8,964 bases of DNA from an uncultured Clostridia bacterium (GTDB lineage Bacteria; Bacillota; Clostridia; Christensenellales; UBA1242), in contig CALCEI010000081.1 of the NCBI GenBank assembly GCA_937900575.1, forward strand, positions 1-8,964, read 5' to 3'. The stretch's first letter is position 1, and the number at the start of each line of letters is the position of its first letter. The notes under the pieces are model-generated. The model was given only the letters and a program-made list of their open reading frames with translations. It was not told where the DNA came from and made no database searches. Shown here one piece after another: positions 1 through 4,803 of the stretch. The translations under genes and the position numbers were made by a program.

Positions 1-2
1 CA

Positions 3-341
3 TTGACGCGCTATAAGGTTGAATCAAAAGCTGTTCTTGAAACAGAAGAAATGACAGTAAATCTTTGCCGCATAAAATGGTGCATTGAAACTGGGCGCAT
101 GCATCAGATTAGAATACATGCAGCAAAGATTGGTGTGCCGATTGCTGCAGATGACAAGCACGGCAATTTTAAAGTAAACAAACTTTTGAAAAAAGCTCTT
201 GCAGCCAAAAAACTTATGCTTGCAGCTGTCAAGCTGACAATTCCAGTCAAAACAGATGACGGAAAAGAAATGCTCAAAACTTTTGAAATTCCACTGCCTG
301 AACATATGCAGCAGTTTGCCGAAAAGACTGGGCTTTTATAA
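3..341 (+). CDS. RluA-family 23S rRNA/tRNA pseudouridine synthase, C-terminal part (cut by window edge)
   Basis: Seen: an open frame enters from the left edge; its first codon TTG is internal, not a start. It holds the family signature TGRMHQIRIHAAKIGVPIAA (residues about 30-49), which matches the TGRxHQIRvH...G.Pi..D motif near the C-terminus of RluA/RluC/RluD enzymes, followed by a DDKHG stretch and a terminal beta-rich segment. The frame ends in TAA after EKTGLL. Known: this family isomerises uridine to pseudouridine in rRNA or tRNA in the cytoplasm. The catalytic Asp (HRLDxxTSG motif) would lie upstream, outside the window, so subfamily and activity cannot be judged. Base composition looks visibly richer in G and C than the dcw genes. 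The next fragment begins almost at the stop codon, so the last few residues may already belong to a junction. Confidence 0.85.
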   Translation: MTRYKVESKAVLETEEMTVNLCRIKWCIETGRMHQIRIHAAKIGVPIAADDKHGNFKVNKLLKKALAAKKLMLAAVKLTIPVKTDDGKEMLKTFEIPLPEHMQQFAEKTGLL

Positions 342-675
342 AGAAATTCCGGTTATCGTATCCATTGTCGTAGCTGCGATTGCGTTCAAGTGGCTATATG
401 CAGGTCAGGGAATTTTAAACTATTTGTTATCAATTTTGCACATAAATTCGATAGGCTGGCTTGTGGATACAAAATGGGCATTGCTTTCTGTTGCGGTCGT
501 AACAATATGGAAAGGTATCGGATACTACATGATGATTTATCTTGCATCATTAATGGGAGTTCCAAATGAACTATACGAAGCTTGTGATATTGACGGAGCC
601 GGATTTTTAAAGAAACATTTAACTGTTACAATACCACATCTTATGCCAACAATTGCTCTTGTTTCTACAATAAGT
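331..675 (+). pseudogene. Internal fragment of a MalF/UgpA-type sugar ABC transporter permease, no start and no 3' end
   Basis: Seen: a frame different from that of the upstream Rlu fragment reads as a binding-protein-dependent permease from GFYKEIPVIVSIV onward. It has a membrane segment near 346-405, then GQGILNYLL, a second membrane segment near 480-560, and the cytoplasmic EAA loop at about 577-636 (EACDIDGAG followed by VTIPHLMP, fitting EAA---G---I-LP). Known: the EAA loop docks on the ATPase subunit of sugar importers of the inner membrane. The N-terminal membrane segments and a start codon are missing. After ALVSTIS (about 675) similarity is lost and the sequence becomes ftsQ on the other strand; the frame then runs to a stop at 717 by chance. 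No binding protein or partner permease is nearby. It is either a piece of a chimeric contig or a doubly truncated pseudogene. Confidence 0.8.
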
Positions 676-1316
676 TTAAAATATTTGTGCCCGTCTGCCG
701 TAAATTCACTTGCATAAGAAATTGTTTTAATCAAAGTTTTAACATCACTACGGTCAGCATAATGCTCTGTTGCTTCGCCTTTATCAATAATAACTGCGTT
801 ATGCATGGAAGTATACAAATTGTAAGTTGCTATCCTATCTTCTTGCGTGCCAACAAAATTACCTTTTTCTGTTCCACTTGTTATGTTTAATTCTGTAGAA
901 TTAATGTAAATTAAATCTGTTGGCTCGTTTTCTACAATATCCAAAACTTTAAGTTCTTCGTCTAATTTATAAAATTTATCATCATAAGTTGCGTAGAACA
1001 TTTTTTGTCTTTTACGTATTGATATTTCAACACGCATTACACTAACTGTCTTTATTTGTACAACTTTAACATCTGGGTTGTTTTTTTCAAGGTAACTTGT
1101 TGCCTTTTCTTTATCAAGCATAAATATTGAACCACCAGACCTTAAGCCGTTTTCGTTTAAACCTGCCAAAGATTCGTCCGAAATTGCAATTTGTGTATCG
1201 TCCGTCACTTTAATATCAATGGTGCGCAAACAAAACACTGCACCAAATAAGATTGCAAGCAGTGCAACAACAGAAACTATTATTGAAGTTGTAATAATCA
1301 AACTTTTCTTTGTCAT
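661..1316 (-). CDS. ftsQ: Cell division protein FtsQ/DivIB, 3' end lost at a junction
   Basis: Seen: a short cytoplasmic N-terminus (MTKKS), one transmembrane helix at about residues 6-30, then a POTRA-like domain. The latter has the typical pattern of GGSIFMLDKEKATSYLEKN (residues 61-79), PDVKVVQIKTVSVMRVEISI and a YDDKFYKLDEELKVLD strand pair. The frame is FtsQ-like to about residue 219 (KYFKLIVET). Beyond that it reads the antisense of a permease fragment and ends at 537 without meaning. Known: FtsQ/DivIB is a bitopic divisome protein that binds FtsB/DivIC and FtsL and controls septal peptidoglycan synthesis. The ATG overlaps the murA stop as ATGA, so translation is probably coupled to murA. 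Family members usually have roughly 230-280 residues, so only the last part of the beta domain is missing. Divergence makes FtsQ versus DivIB naming a matter of convention. Confidence 0.85.
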
Positions 1317-2572
1317 ACTCTTTTGATGTTAGCACCAAGCAAGGCAAACATTGTTTCAATTCCGTCATAACCACGGTCAATATATCCAACGTTGCTTATT
1401 GTGGTTTTACCTTTTGCCACAAGCCCTGCCAACACCAAACTTGCGCCACCGCGCAAATCCATTGCTGTAAGGTTTTGGGCATAAAGTTCCCTAACACCAA
1501 TTATTGTAACACTATTTTTATCTTTTTGCAAAACATTTGCACCCATTTTCTTAAGTTCTGGCAAAGTCAAAAATCTGTTTTCAAAAATATGTTCCTTAAT
1601 TTCGGTTTGCCCACTTGCAAGGCAAGAACACACAAGCATAAGCGATTGCTCATCTGTTGGGAAGGCAGGAAAATACCCTGTTTCTATATAATTTAGTGCA
1701 TGTAACTTGCCACGGCTTACAATGTGAATTGTGTTGTTGTTATATGTAATTTTGCAACCCATAAGTTGCAGTTTTGTTATTAAATCCATGTTGTGTTCTG
1801 CAAGCACATTGGTAAGCACAACATCACCGCCACACAAAGCCACGCCACACATAATTGTTCCAGCAACAATTCGGTCACTAATTGGCTTATATACCACTGG
1901 ATATAAACTATTCACACCATATATTGTGATTTTATCTGTCCCTGCACCTACAATTTTTGCACCCATTTTGTTTAAGAAATTACACAAATCAACCACTTCT
2001 GGCTCTTTTGCTGCATTACAGATTGTGGTTTTGCCTTTAAGTTTACATGCAAATTCAACAAGGTTTTCTGTTGCACCTACACTTGGAAGTTTAAGTTTAA
2101 CTTTGCCAGCATGTGCATGGCTGGAATCAAAATAAATTTTATCCCCCACTTCTGTTATTTTAACGCCCAAGTGCTTTAAACTTTTAAGGTGCAAATCAAT
2201 TGGCCTTGCACCAATTTTGCAACCACCAGGCTCGGTTATTATTGCTTTGCCAAAACGCGCCAGCATGCTACCAAGCAAAAACAAAGAAGAACGCATTGTT
2301 TTACACAATTCGCAATCCAACTTTGTTATATCAATCTCTTTTGTATCAATTATGTACCCTGTTTGGTCTTTTTCAATCTTTGCACCAAACGTTTCCAAAA
2401 TGGTGAGCATGTTTTTTAAGTCAACAATGTTTGGGCAATCCAAAATTTTAAATACCCCAGGGGTTATTATTGTTGCAGCCACAATTGGCAAAACTGCATT
2501 TTTTGATGTTTGAACTTTTATTGTCCCGTTTAATTTGTTGCCACCAACAATTTCAAAAACTTCATTTGTCAT
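1313..2572 (-). CDS. murA: UDP-N-acetylglucosamine 1-carboxyvinyltransferase (MurA)
   Basis: Transfers enolpyruvate from PEP to UDP-GlcNAc, the first committed step of peptidoglycan synthesis, in the cytoplasm. Seen: 419 residues, the normal length. Lys24-Asn25 lie in TSKNAVLPI (family: SGAKNAALP). The catalytic Cys118 is in EPGGCKIGARPID; because it is Cys and not Asp, intrinsic fosfomycin resistance by C-to-D substitution is not expected. FPTDEQS (residues 304-310) carries the conserved Asp307, DLRGGASLVLAGLVAKG is at 372-388, and Arg400 is in YIDRGYD. All active-site landmarks are present. The start is fixed by alignment of the N-terminus (EIVGGNKLNG), yet no Shine-Dalgarno sequence precedes the ATG. 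The stop overlaps the ftsQ start by 4 nt. The protein has about 12 Cys residues, which fits an anaerobe. MurA and MurZ paralogues cannot be separated from sequence alone. Confidence 0.96.
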   Translation of the reverse strand: MTNEVFEIVGGNKLNGTIKVQTSKNAVLPIVAATIITPGVFKILDCPNIVDLKNMLTILETFGAKIEKDQTGYIIDTKEIDITKLDCELCKTMRSSLFLLGSMLARFGKAIITEPGGCKIGARPIDLHLKSLKHLGVKITEVGDKIYFDSSHAHAGKVKLKLPSVGATENLVEFACKLKGKTTICNAAKEPEVVDLCNFLNKMGAKIVGAGTDKITIYGVNSLYPVVYKPISDRIVAGTIMCGVALCGGDVVLTNVLAEHNMDLITKLQLMGCKITYNNNTIHIVSRGKLHALNYIETGYFPAFPTDEQSLMLVCSCLASGQTEIKEHIFENRFLTLPELKKMGANVLQKDKNSVTIIGVRELYAQNLTAMDLRGGASLVLAGLVAKGKTTISNVGYIDRGYDGIETMFALLGANIKRV

Positions 2573-2580
2573 ATAACATT

Positions 2581-2655
2581 TTATGAAAAATGTTCAACAA
2601 TTGCTTTTAATTTGTTAATTATCAGCTGATTTATTTCTCTTTTAATCTTTAATAT
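2581..2655 (-). other. Short open stretch ending 8 nt before murA; possible 3' scar of a lost gene (murG?)
   Basis: Seen: a minus-strand frame of 24 codons without a start, ending NKLKAIVEHFS and TAA, with the stop only 8 nt before the murA ATG. This spacing resembles that of coupled dcw genes and would explain why murA has no ribosome site. Part of it is the downstream copy of the 22-bp direct repeat. Inference: it may be the eroded tail of the gene that used to precede murA, for which murG is the positional candidate. The residues are too few and too plain to prove this. Confidence 0.2.
2589..2610. repeat. 22-bp exact direct repeat, copy next to murA
   Basis: The plus-strand sequence from 2589 to 2610 (core GTTCAACAATTGCTTTTAA) is identical over all 22 bases to 3902-3923, and identity stops abruptly at both ends. 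The two copies lie in the same orientation 1313 bp apart and enclose the 340-aa gene with its promoter and terminator. They could be a duplicated insertion site, a recombination scar or a dispersed intergenic repeat. Confidence 0.85.
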
Positions 2656-2676
2656 TTAAAGCACATTCAAATGCAA
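2649..2676 (-). promoter_or_regulatory. Weak candidate promoter for murA-ftsQ
   Basis: On the minus strand TTGCAT (2676-2671) and TATTAA (2654-2649) are 16 nt apart, matching consensus at 3/6 and 4/6 positions. A strong hairpin lies just upstream (2727-2758), so murA and ftsQ probably need a promoter in 2573-2726, and this is the best pair I found. In an AT-rich stretch such matches arise easily. Confidence 0.22.
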
Positions 2677-2726
2677 GTGGAAAACGTTTATAGACATGGT
2701 TGATATTTTATTCATAATTATCAATA

Positions 2727-2758
2727 AAAAAATAAGCAAACTGCTTTGCTTATTTTTT
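2727..2758 (-). terminator. Intrinsic terminator after the 340-aa gene, probably bidirectional
   Basis: A perfect 14-bp inverted repeat (2727-2740 and 2745-2758) with a 4-nt loop encloses the core TAAGCAAA/TTTGCTTA and runs into A/T tracts on both sides. It begins about 42 nt beyond the stop of the 340-aa gene. The U-tract exists on either strand, so it can stop transcription in both directions. It separates murA-ftsQ from everything upstream. Confidence 0.8.
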
Positions 2759-2800
2759 CAAATTTTACTTATCACTTTGCTTGTTAATAAAGTTTATATA

Positions 2801-3823
2801 TTAAAGTCTAATTTCGGTTGATGGTTCATATATTTTAAGAAATCTTTCTAAATTCTCAATCGTAATATCCGAAGACTTTATTTCAAGGTAGTATCCGTTA
2901 GAATCTTCAAGCATTTTAACTTGTTTTGGCATATTCTTTTTAACATATTCTGGATTGTAAGCTTCTACAACACTTTCATCTCTATATTCATATTGAGCAC
3001 CATATCTGCTGTATTCCTCAATACTTTGTGGCACTCTTACCATAACTTCTTTTTTTTCAGCAAATCTCATATCAAGATAAGTGTGGTTTCCTTTATACAT
3101 TGCAAGTTCAAATGGATTAACTTTAGATAATTGTTTGTTAATAGCGTTTGCAAAATATGAATCTTCATGTTCTCCATTTTTAAATTCAATTGCTTTGCTT
3201 AAAATATCATATACATAGTTTCTTCTATCAGTCGAATCAAAACTTTTAGCCCATTTAATATCATTTAAATCTTGCATAAATAATGCTCCCTCAGGATCAA
3301 ACGTGTCAGCAATATCATTTATAGCAATATTTAAAAGACTATTTTGAACTCGTCTGTTTACTATTTTAGCATCAAAAAGTGATATTTTATCTTCAAATTT
3401 CTTACCCAATTCAGCAATGCCAAGTTCTTCCTTTAATTCCTTGTCGGCACCAAGCAAATATAAAAGAGATTCCATAGATTCTTTACTTAAATGTTTTGCA
3501 TTATATTCATAGACCAAACACTTTAAACATTCTTTTCTGGCATCTAATAAATCTTTAACAACACACGTGTTTCTATCAAATTCATAAAACAAAGTATCTA
3601 CAAATTCTACCAAATTCAAGTTTGCAATTTCAGGAGAATACTTTACAAAATTTGTAATATATTTATTTCTTAATTCACTAAGTTGTTCTCTTATGTTAGA
3701 AGATGCTTCTTTTCTTAATTGCTTAATATCTTGCAAATATTTTTCTTTAAGCAAAATTCTTTGTCCACTTAAAACAGCTTGTTTTTCACCTTCCTCAGTC
3801 AAAGTAAACACAACAGGACCCAT
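2801..3823 (-). CDS. Unrecognised 340-aa charged cytoplasmic protein
   Basis: I do not recognise a family. Seen: 340 residues with no signal peptide and no membrane helix. Residues about 15-60 are rich in Lys, Glu, Leu and Gln and look helical, possibly coiled coil (QRILLKEKYLQDIKQLRKEA). Residues 65-235 are also mostly helical, with two near-adjacent Cys (99 and 102). The last 100 residues look like mixed alpha/beta (RVPQSIEEYSRYGAQYEYRD, then YYLEIKSSDITIENLERFL). The start is well supported by a strong AGGAGGGG at 3829-3836 and by a near-consensus promoter. The gene is a stand-alone unit with its own terminator, enclosed by a 22-bp direct repeat. Its coding strand is rich in A, with visibly lower GC than murA, which fits accessory DNA. 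Function is unknown; nothing seen marks it as toxin, nuclease or phage structural protein. Confidence 0.85.
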   Translation of the reverse strand: MGPVVFTLTEEGEKQAVLSGQRILLKEKYLQDIKQLRKEASSNIREQLSELRNKYITNFVKYSPEIANLNLVEFVDTLFYEFDRNTCVVKDLLDARKECLKCLVYEYNAKHLSKESMESLLYLLGADKELKEELGIAELGKKFEDKISLFDAKIVNRRVQNSLLNIAINDIADTFDPEGALFMQDLNDIKWAKSFDSTDRRNYVYDILSKAIEFKNGEHEDSYFANAINKQLSKVNPFELAMYKGNHTYLDMRFAEKKEVMVRVPQSIEEYSRYGAQYEYRDESVVEAYNPEYVKKNMPKQVKMLEDSNGYYLEIKSSDITIENLERFLKIYEPSTEIRL

Positions 3824-3828
3824 AAATT

Positions 3829-3836
3829 CCCCTCCT
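3829..3836 (-). promoter_or_regulatory. Strong Shine-Dalgarno of the 340-aa gene
   Basis: AGGAGGGG on the minus strand, with 7 nt between AGGAGG and the ATG, fixes the start of the 340-aa gene at 3823. It is the best ribosome site in the window and contrasts with murA, which has none. Confidence 0.85.
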
Positions 3837-3850
3837 CTAATAATGCATAA

Positions 3851-3879
3851 TATATAACATATTTTATATTATTTGTCAA
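3851..3879 (-). promoter_or_regulatory. Near-consensus sigma-A promoter of the 340-aa gene
   Basis: On the minus strand a perfect -35 TTGACA (3879-3874) is followed by exactly 17 nt and a -10 TATATA (3856-3851, 5/6). The start codon lies 27 nt past the -10, with the strong ribosome site between. This implies a short leader and good constitutive expression. No operator-like palindrome is obvious. Confidence 0.75.
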
Positions 3880-3901
3880 TACTGCCTTGAATAACAATAT
3901 T

Positions 3902-3923
3902 AATGTTCAACAATTGCTTTTAA
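3902..3923. repeat. 22-bp exact direct repeat, copy upstream of the 340-aa gene
   Basis: Identical to 2589-2610 and in the same orientation. It lies 22 nt upstream of the -35 box of the 340-aa gene and about 19 nt from the hairpin at 3942-3971. Flanking bases differ at once on both sides, so it is a discrete 22-bp unit and not the end of a longer homology. Confidence 0.85.
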
Positions 3924-3941
3924 CAAAACTAAAATGCCAAC

Positions 3942-3971
3942 AAAAAAACTTACAAAATTGTAAGTTTTTTT
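3942..3971 (-). terminator. Intrinsic terminator after the transporter relic and the P-loop gene, probably bidirectional
   Basis: A perfect 14-bp inverted repeat (3942-3955 and 3958-3971) with the core CTTACAA/TTGTAAG is flanked by A and T tracts. The nominal 2-nt spacer means the top A-T pairs would open to form the loop. It starts 2 nt past the relic's stop codon, so it probably belonged to that lost gene. It now would end transcripts of the 177-aa gene, whose stop is about 154 nt upstream. Confidence 0.7.
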
Positions 3972-3973
3972 TA

Positions 3974-4103
3974 TTAACCGATGGTAAGACCATCATCTTC
4001 CACTTTCTTTTCTGTCTCTAAACCGAAAGCTTTGTCAGAAAATGAGCACAAAGAAGGATGCAAAACCTACTAAAAGGTAAACAACTTGAATATATCTGTT
4101 GTG
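3974..4103 (-). pseudogene. C-terminal relic of a membrane transporter, frameshifted (ammonium-transporter-like tail)
   Basis: Seen: one minus-strand frame reads YIQVVYLLVGFASFFVLIF, a typical last membrane helix, and then stops. Shifting frame within the same stretch gives DKAFGLETEKKVEDDGLTIG and TAA at 3976-3974. Joined, they look like a final membrane helix plus a short acidic cytoplasmic tail. Known: ammonium transporters of the Amt family end with a helix and a tail of the type DKxxGLRV..EEE..GLD. The match is suggestive only. The stretch is richer in G and C than its surroundings, has no start and no upstream membrane domain, and is followed at once by a terminator hairpin. It is best read as the remains of a transporter gene left in the islet. 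Other multi-pass transporters are possible. Confidence 0.45.
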
Positions 4104-4125
4104 TTATTAAAATTTAAAATTATAT

Positions 4126-4659
4126 TTATTTATAATTTTTATATCCTTTACCGGCTTTCAACGGTATTCCTAATTTAATAATTCCATCAGCTAAATATTC
4201 ATTTCTGTCAAGTATCATTTTTTCAAAATTTGTTTCTTGAACAATTTTATAGAATTTATCAAAATCATGCTTCCTTCTTTCAATAAATTCAGTGGTGCTA
4301 CCCCTTTTTATGTAGTCATTGATAAGGTCATTAAATGATTCTTCATTTCTAATTGCAAATATAATCCTAACATCTTTACTTTTTAAACAATCTAAAATAG
4401 GAAAAATGGAAGTTGCCATAGGCACACAAACAATTTCCCTTAATTCTAACTCTTTTTCTAAATCTTTAAAAAAGTTTTCTGGGTAATCTTTTTTTGGAGT
4501 TCTTATATCTTCTCTACCTTTAAGTTGCTCCAATGGTAAATCTTTATACTTACCATAATCATAACGGTAATGTTGGAATTCAAAATCACTGACATTTTCA
4601 TAATGTTCTGCCAAATATGATTTACCCGTTCCAGGATATGCCAAAATTAAAACTTTCAT
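4126..4659 (-). CDS. Small P-loop NTPase, nucleotide-kinase-like
   Basis: Seen: 177 residues starting MKVLILAYPGTGKSYLAEHY, a hydrophobic strand followed by a Walker A motif (AYPGTGKS, residues 7-14, fitting [AG]-x4-G-K-[ST]). A second strand with conserved-looking Pro is at EIVCVPMATSIFPILD (75-90) and a third at VRIIFAIRNEE (97-107). A helix rich in Arg and Lys follows (FIERRKHDFDKFYKIV, 125-140), placed where small kinases have their lid. There is no clear Walker B Asp and no helicase or AAA sensor motif. Known: this size and layout are common in phage and mobile-element nucleoside or nucleotide kinases; the substrate cannot be named. The start has AGGAG (4667-4671) 7 nt upstream. It is a single-gene unit between two terminators. 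Alternative: a dephospho-CoA-kinase-like or RNA-modifying kinase. Confidence 0.85.
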   Translation of the reverse strand: MKVLILAYPGTGKSYLAEHYENVSDFEFQHYRYDYGKYKDLPLEQLKGREDIRTPKKDYPENFFKDLEKELELREIVCVPMATSIFPILDCLKSKDVRIIFAIRNEESFNDLINDYIKRGSTTEFIERRKHDFDKFYKIVQETNFEKMILDRNEYLADGIIKLGIPLKAGKGYKNYK

Positions 4660-4676
4660 TAACTTACTCCTATTTT

Positions 4677-4705
4677 ATTTTATCATAATAATTCATTTTT
4701 GTATA
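4677..4705 (-). promoter_or_regulatory. Candidate promoter and ribosome site of the P-loop gene
   Basis: On the minus strand TATACA (4705-4700, 4/6) is followed by 17 nt and TAAAAT (4682-4677, 5/6). An AGGAG ribosome site (4671-4667) lies between this and the ATG at 4659. A terminator hairpin just upstream (4723-4739) makes an own promoter necessary. The exact boxes are uncertain in this AT-rich stretch. Confidence 0.4.
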
Positions 4706-4714
4706 ATCTTTAAA

Positions 4715-4745
4715 CAAAAAACAGGCAAACAATTTGCCTATTTTT
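4715..4745 (-). terminator. Intrinsic terminator after the 487-aa gene
   Basis: On the minus strand AGGCAAA (4739-4733), loop TTG, TTTGCCT (4729-4723) is followed by a U-rich run (GTTTTTTGTTT). A-rich sequence precedes the stem. It lies about 60 nt past the stop of the 487-aa gene and is a standard rho-independent terminator. Confidence 0.8.
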
Positions 4746-4803
4746 AATCTTTTATATACATAACTTTTAATAAAAAGTTGTTCGAAATATCAAAAATCAA
4801 TTT

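Noticed and set aside
537..660. C-terminal 40 residues of the ftsQ frame
   Set aside because: This part is the reverse complement of the permease EAA loop and has no FtsQ character; the frame is open by chance.
256..717. A single gene or Rlu-permease fusion spanning 256-717
   Set aside because: The Rlu and permease parts are in different frames, the apparent start at 256 lies inside the Rlu sequence, and the last ~14 codons are antisense ftsQ.
2573..4125. Insertion sequence or integron-like cassette around the 340-aa gene
   Set aside because: No transposase or integrase, no terminal inverted repeats and no attC-like structured site; only the 22-bp direct repeat supports mobility.
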